Part shown: piece by piece, positions 1 through 7,743 of the stretch
How the letters are laid out: each line of letters opens with the position of its first letter
How positions within the stretch are numbered: the stretch's first letter is position 1
NCBI GenBank assembly: GCA_913045395.1
Contig: CAJWPV010000007.1
Coordinates: 1 to 13,831, forward strand
DNA length: 13,831 nt
From: an uncultured Verrucomicrobiota bacterium
GTDB lineage: Bacteria > Verrucomicrobiota > Verrucomicrobiia > Limisphaerales > UBA1096
Direction: 5' to 3'
Translations under genes and position numbers: made by a program
The notes under the pieces: model-generated
The model's database searches: none
Told to the model about the DNA's origin: nothing
The model's input: the letters and a program-made list of their open reading frames with translations, nothing else

Positions 1-1
1 C

Positions 2-139
2 ATTGTCAAAAAGTTCGTTAAACGGCTTGAGGCGCAAATGAAGCCACAAATCCGCCCGGCTTTCAACCCAACGCTCGCCGCTCGACTCCGCTTGGCCAAG
101 CGCGGTACGCTGCCGTGCCGATGCCGCCCGCCGTGCTAA
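2..139 (+). CDS. C-terminal end of an upstream gene (partial), possibly the FAD-binding subunit of glycolate oxidase
   Basis: One frame stays open from the left edge of the window to a TAA at 137-139, while the other two plus-strand frames hit stops within the first 40 bases. The 45 visible codons end in a basic tail. The stretch IRPAFNPTL loosely resembles the 'K-x-x-F-D-P' segment near the C-terminus of FAD-binding GlcD/GlcE subunits, which commonly precede glcF. If real, it overlaps the start of glcF by about 20 bases, which would allow translational coupling. The last residues (rich in Cys, Arg and Pro) look atypical, so the gene could end differently or the frame could be open by chance. 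The assignment to GlcE/GlcD is weak; the open frame itself is directly visible. Confidence 0.35.
   Translation: MVKKFVKRLEAQMKPQIRPAFNPTLAARLRLAKRGTLPCRCRPPC
89..102. repeat. Copy of the iterated palindrome, 14-bp form CGCTTGGCCAAGCG
   Basis: A perfect 14-bp palindrome centred on TTGGCCAA lies 12 to 18 bases before the two candidate glcF start codons. It also falls inside the putative upstream reading frame, where it would encode Leu-Ala-Lys. It is one of 19 exact TTGGCCAA cores in the window. Confidence 0.8.
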
Positions 140-1452
140 CTGCCGACGCTCCCTTTTCCCATTTGAAGAACCTTGACTACTCGGTGGTGCAGCAGTGCAT
201 GCATTGCGGCATGTGCCTGCCGAGCTGTCCGACCTACGATGAGACAAAGCTTGAGCGCAACAGCCCGCGCGGCCGCATCGCCCTGATGCGCTCCATCGCC
301 GATGGCGAACTGGAGGCCACCCGCGCGTTCGCCGAGGAAATGTACTACTGCCTCGGCTGCCTCGCCTGCATGACTGCTTGCCCGGCTGGCGTGAACTACG
401 CCGAGCTGTTTGAGCACGCTCGCGCGGAGGTCGAGGAAAAGAAGGTTATCGACTCCGCCTGGCGCAGGTTGATTCGCCGTGTCACGCTCAAGTGGCTGTT
501 CACCAAGCATACTCGCCTCAAGCTGCTCGGTCGGTTGATCCGCCTGTACAGTTCGATTGGTCTCAAGTCGCTTGTTCGTGGCAGCCGTATACTTAAGTTG
601 ATGCCCAGGCGCCTGGGCGAACTCGAGGCCATGACACCGACGATTCAGCCCAAGTTTTCTGATGATCTCATTCAGTTGGAGACCCCAGCCAGGGGTGAAA
701 AACGTTATCGCGTCGCCATGCTTACTGGCTGCGCGCAGGACCTGATTTTCAGCGACGTCAATCGTGACACCGTCGAGGTACTGGCCGAGAACGGCTGCGA
801 CGTTTACACGCCGCGCAACCAGGGCTGCTGCGGATCACTGCATGCGCACAACGGCGAATGGACCATGGCCCAGCAACAGGCGCGCGGGATGATCGACCTG
901 TTCCCGCCGGGCGAGTTTGACGCCATCATCAGCAACGCGGCCGGTTGCGGTTCGCACCTCAAGCATTACTACGGCCTGCTGAAAGAGGACGAAAAGTACG
1001 CCGACTTGGCCAAACAGTGGGACGCCAAGTTGAAAGATGTTCACGAGTGGCTGGTGGAGATCGGCGTGCGCGAGCCAAGCGGCACGGCGTCTGGCCGAGC
1101 GCAAAAAGTCACATACCACGAAGCCTGCCACCTTTGTCATGGCCAGAAGATCACTGCGCAGCCGAGGCAGATCCTCAAGGCGATCCCGGGACTGGAATTG
1201 ATCGAGTTGCCGGAGAGTACGTGGTGTTGTGGTAGCGCCGGCATTTACAATATCACCCAGCCGGAGATGGCCAACAAGCTACTCGAGCGCAAGGTAGGGC
1301 ATATAAGGTCAACCGGCGCGGAGGTGGTGACGATGGGTAATCCCGGTTGTTCATTGCACATCACCAACGGCTTGGCCAAGTGCCAGTCGGATGTCCGCGT
1401 TGCCCACCCGATCACCCTTCTAGCCGAGTCCTATTGCAAGGAGGATGGATAG
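115..1452 (+). CDS. glcF: Glycolate oxidase iron-sulfur subunit GlcF
   Basis: This is a 445-residue cytoplasmic or membrane-associated electron-transfer subunit. In the known GlcDEF complex it passes electrons from the FAD subunits oxidising glycolate to glyoxylate into the respiratory chain. Two ferredoxin-like 4Fe-4S motifs are visible near the N-terminus: C28-x2-C31-x2-C34-x3-C38-P and C79-x2-C82-x2-C85-x3-C89-P. Two cysteine-rich CCG domains follow, with C238-C239-G240 and C371-C372-G373, plus the companion motifs GCAQD and HEACHLCHG. Length and domain order match GlcF (E. coli about 407 residues), with a slightly longer N-terminus. The frame opens at GTG 115, and ATG 121 is the only other plausible start; neither has a clear Shine-Dalgarno sequence. 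A related two-cluster/CCG protein such as lactate-utilisation LutA is less likely, because LutA lacks the N-terminal ferredoxin pair. The family is sure; glycolate as substrate is inferred. Confidence 0.9.
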   Translation: MPMPPAVLTADAPFSHLKNLDYSVVQQCMHCGMCLPSCPTYDETKLERNSPRGRIALMRSIADGELEATRAFAEEMYYCLGCLACMTACPAGVNYAELFEHARAEVEEKKVIDSAWRRLIRRVTLKWLFTKHTRLKLLGRLIRLYSSIGLKSLVRGSRILKLMPRRLGELEAMTPTIQPKFSDDLIQLETPARGEKRYRVAMLTGCAQDLIFSDVNRDTVEVLAENGCDVYTPRNQGCCGSLHAHNGEWTMAQQQARGMIDLFPPGEFDAIISNAAGCGSHLKHYYGLLKEDEKYADLAKQWDAKLKDVHEWLVEIGVREPSGTASGRAQKVTYHEACHLCHGQKITAQPRQILKAIPGLELIELPESTWCCGSAGIYNITQPEMANKLLERKVGHIRSTGAEVVTMGNPGCSLHITNGLAKCQSDVRVAHPITLLAESYCKEDG

Positions 1453-1464
1453 GTTTACCTCTCA

Positions 1465-1479
1465 ACGGCGCCGCGCCGT
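1465..1479 (+). terminator. Small GC hairpin after glcF, weak terminator candidate
   Basis: ACGGCG (1465-1470) and CGCCGT (1474-1479) form a 6-bp GC-rich stem with a 3-base loop, 12 bases after the glcF stop codon. No run of T follows, so it is not a classical intrinsic terminator. It may stabilise the 3' end or be chance in GC-rich DNA. The rest of the 96-base gap before the next gene shows no motif I can support. Confidence 0.25.
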
Positions 1480-1548
1480 GGAGAATCGGTTCGTTCGCTT
1501 TACCCGGGTGCACTTAATCGTTATTTTGCCGGTGTTACGCTTTTTTGG

Positions 1549-4494
1549 ATGAAATTTTTCGCATGTTTTTTTGCCTTTTCACTCGCGTTTGGCCAAGCGC
1601 AGGGCGGGCAGCTTACGGCTGCTGAGTCGCTCAAGCAGTTTGAAGTGTTCGACGACTTGGTGATCGATCAATTGCTGGCGGAGCCGCTGGTGAAGCAGCC
1701 GGTGTTCCTGAACTTCGACGAGCGTGGTCGAATGTGGGTGGTGCAGTACCAACAATACCCGCACCCGGCCGGTTTGAAGATGACCAGCCGTGACAATTAC
1801 TGGCGCGCCATCTACGACAGGGTGCCGTTCGCGCCGCCAAACCACATTCGTGGCCGCGACAAGATCACCATCCACGAGGATACCGATGGCGACGGTGTTT
1901 TGGACAGGCACAAGACGTTTGTCGAGGGCCTGAACATCGTGACCTCACTCGCCCACGGGCGTGGCGGTGTATGGGTGCTCAACCCACCGTACCTGCTTTT
2001 TTATCCGGACAAAAACCGGGACGACATCCCGGATAGCGCTCCGGTGGTGCACCTCGCCGGTTTCGGGCTTGAGGACACGCATTCGGTGGTGAACAGCCTG
2101 CGATGGGGGCCGGACGGCTGGCTTTACGCTGCGCAGGGCAGCACGGTGACGGCCAAGGTGAGGCGGCCCGGTTTCGATGAGAACGAGATTTTTTCCATGG
2201 GGCAAAACATCTGGCGCTACCATCCCGGGACACGCCGCTACGAGGTGTTTGCCGAGGGCGGTGGCAATGCGTTTGGCGTGGAGTTTGACGCGCAGGGGCG
2301 GGTGTTCTCCGGGCACAATGGCGGCGACACGCGGGGCTTCCACTACGTGCAGGGCGGTTATCTGCGCAAGGGCTTCACCAAACACGGATCGTTGAGCAAT
2401 CCGTTTGCGTTTGGCTACTTCAACTCGATGCCGCACAACAAGGTGCCGCGTTTCACGCACAACTTCATTGTGTACGAGGGCGCCGGGTTGCCCGGGAAGT
2501 ATCTCGGTAAAGTCCTCGGAGTGGAGCCGTTACAGGGCCGTGTGGTGATGAGTGACCGCACGGCGATTGGCTCGTCATTCAAGACGCTCGACACGGGGCA
2601 TCCGATCAAGAGCAGCGATAGTTGGTTCCGTCCGGTGGACATCAAGGCCGGGCCGGACGGCGCGGTTTACGTGTGCGACTGGTACGACGATCAGGTGAAC
2701 CACTACCGAAATCACGAGGGCCGGATCGACCTGCAGAACGGCCGCGTTTACCGGCTGCGAACCAAGGGCAGCCAGCCGATGGAATCGTTCGATCTGGCCA
2801 AGCTTCCCACGCCCGATCTGGTCACGTTGCTCCGCCACAAAAACAAGTGGCACCGTCAACAGGCACTCCGCCTCCTGGGCGATCGCAGGGATGCCAAGGC
2901 CCTTCCGCTGCTGAAAACCATGCTGCGCGACGAGATTGGCCAAGCGGCGCTGGAAGCGTTGTGGGCGATCAATCTTTGCGGCGGGTTTAACCCGGAATTT
3001 GGCGGGGAAACGCTCAAGCATACCAACCCCCATGTCCGCTCCTGGACGGTTCGCCTGCTTGGCGATGAAAAAATCATGCCGGAGGCGACAGCCGGTTCGC
3101 TCGTCCGCTTGGCCAGACGCGAGCCGCACGTCGAGGTGCGCAGCCAACTCGCCGCCACGGCCAAGCGGCTGCCGGTCGGCCAGGCGCTGCCGATCATTCG
3201 CGAGTTGCTCACGTACGATGCCGATGCAGGAGACATTTACCAACCGTTGATGGTTTGGTGGGCGCTGGAGTCGAAGACCGCCGAGCATCCGGACGAGGTG
3301 CTGGGACTGTTTGCCGACAGGTCGCTTTGGCAAAAGTCGCTCGTACGCGAACACATCCTAAGTCGTATCATTCGCCGTTACACCAAGGCCGGCACTCGAG
3401 CGGATCTGGCGAGCTGCGAGCGGTTGTTCGAGATGGCTCCCAACGCCGAGTCAGCAAAAATCCTGATGGCCGGTTTTGAGCAAGCGTACAAAGGGCGGTC
3501 GATGGCGGCGTTGCCGGAGCGGTTGATGGCGGCGATGGCGCGACACGGCGGCGGTTCGTTTGCGCTTGGTCTGCGACGTGGCGATGCCAAGTCGGTCGAT
3601 GAGGCGCTACGGGTCATTGCTGGCGTGAAGGCGGATAAGGTCACACGTTTGCAGTACACGGAAATTCTCGGCGAAGCGCCGAACGCTAAAGCGATCCCGG
3701 TTTTACTCGGTATCGTGAAGTCTGAACCGGGCATCGACCTGAAACGTGCCGCGCTGGGAGCGCTCAAGCCATACAACGACCCACGCATCGCTGTTGAGGT
3801 GCTGGCTGTGTACGGGCAGTTAACCGATGGGTTGCGCAAGGTTGCCGGCACACTCTTGGCCGGTCGCTCTTCGTCAGCATTGGCGCTGCTGCAAGCGGTG
3901 GACGAAGGCAATCTGGCCGCCGGCCTGGTCTCGGCGGAGGTGGTCAGCATGTTGCGCTCGCACCGTGATGATCCGGTTGGCCAATTGTTGGCCAGGCACT
4001 TCGCCAACTCGGAGACGGATGCGGCCAGGCTGGATCAGGAAATCCAGCGCTTGGCCAAGGTTGTCACCGCCGAACCGGGCAGCCCATACGAAGGGAAGAA
4101 ACTATTCACCGCAAGTTGCGGGGCGTGTCATAGTCTGTTCGAGCAGGGCGGCCATATTGGCCCCGACTTGACGGCGTACCAGCGGGGCGATTTGGACACG
4201 ATGCTGCTGAGCATCATCAAGCCAGGCGCGGAGATTCGTGAGGGATACGAAAACTTTTTACTGACTACGAAGGACGGACGCTTGGTCACGGGCTTCCTGG
4301 TCGAGCAGGACAACCGGACGGTGGTATTGCGGGGCTTGGATGGGCAGGATGTGACTATTGCCCGCGGGGACATCCGCGGGTTGAAAGCCCAGGGCGCATC
4401 GCTTATGCCGGCCGGTTTGTTGACGGCCTATTCCGATGAGCAGATCCGTCACCTGTTGGCTTATTTGCGAAGCACGCAACCCCTAAACAACTAG
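1549..4494 (+). CDS. Secreted PVC-type heme-binding protein (beta-propeller, HEAT-like repeats, cytochrome c domain)
   Basis: This 981-residue protein starts with a hydrophobic signal peptide (about residues 1-19) and is predicted to be exported. Residues about 20-410 resemble the N-terminal 'membrane-bound dehydrogenase' propeller domain of Planctomycetes and Verrucomicrobia, with typical pieces such as HEDTDGDGVLDRHKTF and GPDGAVYVCDWYDDQVNHY. Residues about 425-800 are helical and HEAT-like (for example WHRQQALRLLGDRRDAKALP). Residues about 845-981 form the PVC heme-binding module, with C857-G-A-C860-H861 as covalent heme site and M953 as a possible distal ligand. Members of this family are thought to be periplasmic electron carriers or sugar/alcohol dehydrogenases often linked to polysaccharide use, but the substrate cannot be read from sequence. 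ATG 1549 is chosen because it directly precedes the signal peptide; no Shine-Dalgarno is visible. The gene stands alone between a weak hairpin and a stronger one. Confidence 0.9.
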   Translation: MKFFACFFAFSLAFGQAQGGQLTAAESLKQFEVFDDLVIDQLLAEPLVKQPVFLNFDERGRMWVVQYQQYPHPAGLKMTSRDNYWRAIYDRVPFAPPNHIRGRDKITIHEDTDGDGVLDRHKTFVEGLNIVTSLAHGRGGVWVLNPPYLLFYPDKNRDDIPDSAPVVHLAGFGLEDTHSVVNSLRWGPDGWLYAAQGSTVTAKVRRPGFDENEIFSMGQNIWRYHPGTRRYEVFAEGGGNAFGVEFDAQGRVFSGHNGGDTRGFHYVQGGYLRKGFTKHGSLSNPFAFGYFNSMPHNKVPRFTHNFIVYEGAGLPGKYLGKVLGVEPLQGRVVMSDRTAIGSSFKTLDTGHPIKSSDSWFRPVDIKAGPDGAVYVCDWYDDQVNHYRNHEGRIDLQNGRVYRLRTKGSQPMESFDLAKLPTPDLVTLLRHKNKWHRQQALRLLGDRRDAKALPLLKTMLRDEIGQAALEALWAINLCGGFNPEFGGETLKHTNPHVRSWTVRLLGDEKIMPEATAGSLVRLARREPHVEVRSQLAATAKRLPVGQALPIIRELLTYDADAGDIYQPLMVWWALESKTAEHPDEVLGLFADRSLWQKSLVREHILSRIIRRYTKAGTRADLASCERLFEMAPNAESAKILMAGFEQAYKGRSMAALPERLMAAMARHGGGSFALGLRRGDAKSVDEALRVIAGVKADKVTRLQYTEILGEAPNAKAIPVLLGIVKSEPGIDLKRAALGALKPYNDPRIAVEVLAVYGQLTDGLRKVAGTLLAGRSSSALALLQAVDEGNLAAGLVSAEVVSMLRSHRDDPVGQLLARHFANSETDAARLDQEIQRLAKVVTAEPGSPYEGKKLFTASCGACHSLFEQGGHIGPDLTAYQRGDLDTMLLSIIKPGAEIREGYENFLLTTKDGRLVTGFLVEQDNRTVVLRGLDGQDVTIARGDIRGLKAQGASLMPAGLLTAYSDEQIRHLLAYLRSTQPLNN

Positions 4495-4510
4495 TGGGTT
4501 GAAGCAGTAA

Positions 4511-4537
4511 CCGGATTATTTCCTCCAAATTATCCGG
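4511..4537 (+). terminator. Inverted repeat after the heme-binding protein gene, probable terminator
   Basis: CCGGATTATTT (4511-4521) and AAATTATCCGG (4527-4537) form an 11-bp stem with one central mismatch and a CCTCC loop, 17 bases past the stop codon. The stem is AT-rich at the loop and GC-rich at the base. No strong T-run follows (CATTTCT), so termination efficiency is uncertain. An mRNA-stabilising hairpin is an alternative. Confidence 0.45.
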
Positions 4538-4686
4538 CATTTCTAAAAAAGTACTGAAGAGATTGGGGGCCATGCCGATTCTTCATCTCGACTCCAATCC
4601 GGCAACACCCATGCCAACCGGCAGTCAGTACGGAATTTTTCCTGTTTTTGGCCCATTTACTCGTTTTGTTTTCCAATATTTGCTAA
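4538..4686 (+). other. AT-rich intergenic stretch before the helicase gene
   Basis: About 150 bases without a gene I can support. The right part (about 4630-4686) is clearly AT-richer than its surroundings, with several T-runs, as expected for a promoter region. No -35/-10 pair with good spacing stands out. A short frame beginning at ATG 4572 runs out of this stretch into the helicase gene in another frame and looks like chance. Confidence 0.3.
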
Positions 4687-4703
4687 TCCTGCCTCATGCA
4701 GGA
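4687..4703 (+). promoter_or_regulatory. Hairpin with the helicase start codon in its loop
   Basis: TCCTGC (4687-4692) and GCAGGA (4698-4703) can form a 6-bp stem around the loop CTCAT. The start codon ATG (4696-4698) lies at the loop-stem junction. In mRNA this could limit ribosome access or present the start codon. No Shine-Dalgarno lies upstream, so the structure may matter more than usual. A 6-bp match can also arise by chance. Confidence 0.3.
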
Positions 4704-7209
4704 GTTTGGGGCGCAACTGGATCGTTTTTCCGCCCTGGATCAGGTCGTCGTTCCGGACTTGTGGCAGCAGGATGCGGTGCAACACCTGCGGGCCGGCCGG
4801 GATGTCGTCGTTCACGCGGCAACCGGGGCCGGCAAAACCTTCATTTTCGAGTTGTGGTCCAACGAGGGTCGAAATCCGGGTCAGGCGATTTACACTGTGC
4901 CGACGCGCGCCTTGGCCAATGACAAGCTGGCCGAGTGGAGGGCGCGCGGCTGGAACGTGGGCATCGCCACCGGCGACTTGTCGGAGAACCTCGACGCACC
5001 GGTCATTGTTGCCACGCTCGAGACGCAGAAAAACAGGCTCATCACCGGCGACGGCCCGAGGCTGTTGGTAATCGACGAGTATCAAATGCTTGGCGACGCT
5101 GACCGTGGCCTCAATTACGAGTTGGCCATTGCCATGGCACCGCCGCAGACCCAACTCCTGATGCTCAGCGGCAGCGTGGCCAATCCCAGGCATGTTGTCG
5201 CCTGGCTGCAGCGCCTGGGCAGGCAGGCTGAGTGGGTGTGGCATGACGACCGTCCGGTGCCGCTCGAGGAGGTTTACGCCGGGATGCTCAACTACAATGT
5301 CCCATCAGAGATTCGCGGTTATTGGCCGAGGTTCGCGGCCAAGGCGCTGGCCGAGGGGCTTGGGCCGATTTTGGTTTTTGCACCGCGCCGCCGCGCGGCC
5401 AAGGCGCTCGCCGCCGAAATTGCACGTAACCTGCCGAATCCCAACCCGCTCCAGTTGACGGCAGGGCAAAAGGATCTCGTGGATGACCACTTGGCCAGAA
5501 TGTTACAGGCTCGAGTGGCGTATCACCACAGCGGGTTGAGCTACGGCGCACGTGCTGGAGTGGTCGAGCCTTTGGCCAAGGCCGGCCAACTGCGAGTCGT
5601 CGTGGCAACGATGGGCTTGGCTGCCGGCATCAACTTCTCTTTGCGCAGCGTGACCTTGGCCGCCGACTCGTACCGTCGCGACCATTTGGAAGTGCCGATC
5701 CGGGCGGATGAGATTCACCAAATGTTTGGGCGTGCTGGGCGGCGTGGCATCGACGAGATCGGTTACGGCTTGGTTTCGAGAAATGAAATCCGAATTCGCG
5801 ATGGCCATCCCTGTTTCCTCTCTCGCAACGGCATGGTCGATTGGGCGTCGCTGCTGGGCCTTATGCATGGCGCGGTGCAGCAGGGGCGTGAGCCGTACAC
5901 CGAGGCGGTTCGCGTGCAGGAACGGCTATTCAGCACTGACCCAATCCTGCTCGGCATGGAGTTTGCGATGAAACATCCGGAAGTGCCGTGCGGCTTGGGC
6001 ACCGACTCGGAGCGGGCGCGCAAAGCCCGAAAGCGAGTCCGTGAGATGCTAAACAGTCAGGGCGGCTGGGAGGCGTGGCCCAAGGCCAAGCCGATGCCGC
6101 TCAGCGAGGTGTTCGTTCCGAAAAAAACAAGCGGCGACAGAGAGGCGGACGTGCAACCGCCGCTTGGCCAGGCGCTCTTGCTGCGCCCGGCATTGATGGA
6201 GCCGGAGGTGCTTCGGAGAACCGGCGCGGGTGAATTGGTCCTGCTGCCGAGCGGTCAGGCGTACGGTCGGGAGCAGAAGGTGGCGGATCAACTCAACAAT
6301 GAACGGCTCGATTTGGCCAAGTGGGTGCGGCGCCTGACCGGCTGGCGGATGCGCGTGGTGCCGTTGACGCTCTGGCAAAAAAAAATACAGCCGCTTCTCG
6401 AGGAAAAACTGGCGGCAAACCAAACGCCGGTGGAGCGGTTCCGCCGGGAGGATAACCGGCTCCTTGTTCAGCTACGCCTAGGCCATCAGGCCGTTCCCGC
6501 CCACGTCGATTTGAACGGCGTGGCGCTATGGCGGCCACAGGAGCGGCATGTGGTCAATCCGACCTGTTCTGGTTGCGGGCTGTACAGCGAGTGTCGTGAA
6601 CTCAAGCCGGCCACCGGCGTGGCGTTGCTCTGGAAACGGCTCAGACTGGTTCAAGAGAACGGTGGCCCAACACGCCGGGGCCGAGTCGTCAGTTTTTTTT
6701 CGCAGAGCTACGGCCTGGGCATTGCGGCGGCGTTGGAGGATGAGTCGCTGCCGATCGACGAGTTGGTGTACGAGTTGGCCAACCTTGATGCTGGCTACCG
6801 TTTTGGCAATGAGGAGAATCGTTGGGAAGGGCGCATCCCCATCGCCTGCCGTGAGCGTTACGGCGATGTGACGGTGCCGGGGTATCTCGACGCCGGCCTG
6901 CCGCCGCGTTACGGCTCAGGTGCCGAGCAGGTCATAGCGGCAATGCATGCCAATCCCGCTGATAAGGCCAATTGGGTGACCGATCTGCTGGGCGCTGGGG
7001 ATATTGATCGCGCGGTGATCGAGTGGCGCAGTCTACTACGGCAGATCACCCACGCGCCGGAGCTGGATTGGACGCGCTGGACGGAGCTGTGTGAACACGC
7101 CGGAAGCCTCCTTGCCGAGACCGAGTCGCCTACGCTCTGCGAACTGCCGCCTCTTGAGCATCACCAGCAGGGCAGGGTGGATCACCACCTGAGGTTGAAG
7201 TCTTATTGA
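4696..7209 (+). CDS. Ski2-like DExH-type ATP-dependent helicase with C-terminal cysteine cluster
   Basis: This 837-residue cytoplasmic protein has a full superfamily 2 helicase core. Visible motifs are Walker A A42-T-G-A-G-K47-T48, motif Ia PTRALAND, motif II D127-E-Y-Q130, motif III S158-G-S160, and motif VI H341-Q-M-F-G-R-A-G-R-R-G351. The segment DEYQMLGDADRGLNYE matches the Ski2/HelY pattern 'DEIH-x-LGD-x-x-RG', except that the usual His is Gln and the Ile/Val is Tyr. Residues after about 420 are a less conserved accessory region. There, C624-x2-C627-x5-C633 could bind a metal or be part of an Fe-S site, although no obvious fourth ligand was assigned. The family unwinds RNA or DNA using ATP; the real substrate here is unknown. 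ATG 4696 is the natural start, with the core beginning about 20 residues later. It converges on the regulator gene downstream with only 7 bases between stop codons. Confidence 0.85.
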   Translation: MQEFGAQLDRFSALDQVVVPDLWQQDAVQHLRAGRDVVVHAATGAGKTFIFELWSNEGRNPGQAIYTVPTRALANDKLAEWRARGWNVGIATGDLSENLDAPVIVATLETQKNRLITGDGPRLLVIDEYQMLGDADRGLNYELAIAMAPPQTQLLMLSGSVANPRHVVAWLQRLGRQAEWVWHDDRPVPLEEVYAGMLNYNVPSEIRGYWPRFAAKALAEGLGPILVFAPRRRAAKALAAEIARNLPNPNPLQLTAGQKDLVDDHLARMLQARVAYHHSGLSYGARAGVVEPLAKAGQLRVVVATMGLAAGINFSLRSVTLAADSYRRDHLEVPIRADEIHQMFGRAGRRGIDEIGYGLVSRNEIRIRDGHPCFLSRNGMVDWASLLGLMHGAVQQGREPYTEAVRVQERLFSTDPILLGMEFAMKHPEVPCGLGTDSERARKARKRVREMLNSQGGWEAWPKAKPMPLSEVFVPKKTSGDREADVQPPLGQALLLRPALMEPEVLRRTGAGELVLLPSGQAYGREQKVADQLNNERLDLAKWVRRLTGWRMRVVPLTLWQKKIQPLLEEKLAANQTPVERFRREDNRLLVQLRLGHQAVPAHVDLNGVALWRPQERHVVNPTCSGCGLYSECRELKPATGVALLWKRLRLVQENGGPTRRGRVVSFFSQSYGLGIAAALEDESLPIDELVYELANLDAGYRFGNEENRWEGRIPIACRERYGDVTVPGYLDAGLPPRYGSGAEQVIAAMHANPADKANWVTDLLGAGDIDRAVIEWRSLLRQITHAPELDWTRWTELCEHAGSLLAETESPTLCELPPLEHHQQGRVDHHLRLKSY

Positions 7210-7216
7210 ACGCAGC

Positions 7217-7693
7217 CTAATTGCAGGCCTTGTTGTCGCAGGCGCCGCTTTTTTTCAACACGTCGCAGGTGGCTGAGAGTTGCAGTTTCTGCGACTTCAC
7301 GGTGAATCCTAACTTCTGGCCAATCTCGTTCTCGATCGACTCGATTTGATCGCTGTCAAACTCCACGATTTTTTCGCAGTCCTGACAAATGAGATGATTG
7401 TGGTTTGGGTGGTCGGAGTAGTTGGGGTCGTAGAATTTGTACGGCTTCCCGAAGTCCATCTCGTGCACGAGATGGCTCTCGGTGAGGAGCGGCAATGTGC
7501 GATAGACCGTTGCGCGGGAGACGGAGCAGTCTTTCTCCCGTGCCCACTCAAGCAGTTGTTCGGCGGTGAAATGTTCTTCGGTGGAGAACACCGTGTCGAT
7601 TATGACACGCCGCTGATCGGTGATGCGAAGATTCTTTTTCTCGAGGAAATCCATGAATTTCCTCTTAGCCTCCTCTCTCACTAACGTCTGCAC
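7217..7693 (-). CDS. Fur-family metal-responsive transcriptional regulator
   Basis: This 158-residue protein (145 if the second start is used) has the Fur layout: an N-terminal winged helix (LRITDQRR at 22-29, H41-F-T-A-E-Q-L, then the recognition helix SRATVYRTLPLL at 59-70) and a C-terminal dimer and metal domain. Metal ligands visible are HPNHNH (95-100), C103-Q-D-C106, and a C-terminal group C143, C152, C157, consistent with a structural zinc site plus a regulatory site. Whether it senses iron (Fur), peroxide (PerR) or zinc (Zur) cannot be decided from sequence. The longest frame begins at GTG (complement of 7691-7693). An ATG at the complement of 7652-7654 has a good upstream GAGGA and agrees better with the promoter candidate, whose predicted transcript would begin almost on the GTG. 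The gene is divergent from the glycosyltransferase cassette and convergent with the helicase. Confidence 0.9.
   Translation of the reverse strand: MQTLVREEAKRKFMDFLEKKNLRITDQRRVIIDTVFSTEEHFTAEQLLEWAREKDCSVSRATVYRTLPLLTESHLVHEMDFGKPYKFYDPNYSDHPNHNHLICQDCEKIVEFDSDQIESIENEIGQKLGFTVKSQKLQLSATCDVLKKSGACDNKACN
7654..7667 (-). promoter_or_regulatory. Ribosome binding site supporting an internal ATG start of the Fur-family gene
   Basis: Read on the minus strand, GAGGA sits 5 bases before the ATG at the complement of 7652-7654, and a further AGGAGG lies a little upstream. It is the clearest Shine-Dalgarno in a window where most starts have none. It argues that translation begins at this ATG, 13 codons inside the longest frame. 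The conserved Fur helix would still be intact. Confidence 0.45.
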
Positions 7694-7700
7694 GGCATAA

Positions 7701-7729
7701 ATTGTTGCCCAGAACCGAAGTCAAGTCAA
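7701..7729 (-). promoter_or_regulatory. Sigma70-like promoter candidate for the Fur-family gene
   Basis: On the minus strand, TTGACT (complement of 7724-7729, five of six to TTGACA) is followed after exactly 17 bases by AACAAT (complement of 7701-7706, four of six to TATAAT). Transcription would start near 7694. The -35 box abuts the palindrome at 7730-7743, so a bound regulator would block the polymerase, as expected for autorepression. Confidence 0.5.
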
Positions 7730-7743
7730 TGAGACTAGTCTCA
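7730..7743. promoter_or_regulatory. Fur-box-like operator palindrome TGAGACTAGTCTCA
   Basis: A perfect 14-bp palindrome lies between the Fur-family gene and the divergent glycosyltransferase cassette. Classical Fur boxes are built from TGATAAT or TGAGAAT half-sites; here each half reads TGAGACT. It is flanked by A/T-rich bases on both sides (AA before, AAAA after). Position next to the -35 of the Fur-family gene suggests autoregulation. Control of the divergent genes is possible but unproven. Confidence 0.55.

Noticed and set aside
2575..3354. Minus-strand open frame of 259 codons inside the heme-binding protein gene
   Set aside because: Composition is shadow-like and there is no recognisable domain; the plus-strand HEAT-like region continues intact through it.
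4561..4599. GATTGG ... CCAATC inverted repeat before the helicase gene
   Set aside because: Six-base arms separated by 27 bases are expected by chance and nothing else supports a function.
4563..4922. 119-codon plus-strand frame spanning the intergenic region and helicase start
   Set aside because: Low-complexity Gly/Arg-rich product, out of frame with the Walker A region it covers, no family resemblance.
6121..6700. A7, A9 and T8 homopolymer tracts in the helicase gene as a possible phase-variation or slippage switch
   Set aside because: T7 tracts recur in several other genes here because Phe-Phe is often written TTT TTT, and the frame stays open on both sides of each tract. Only the A9 at 6377-6385 is a little unusual, which is not enough for a claim.
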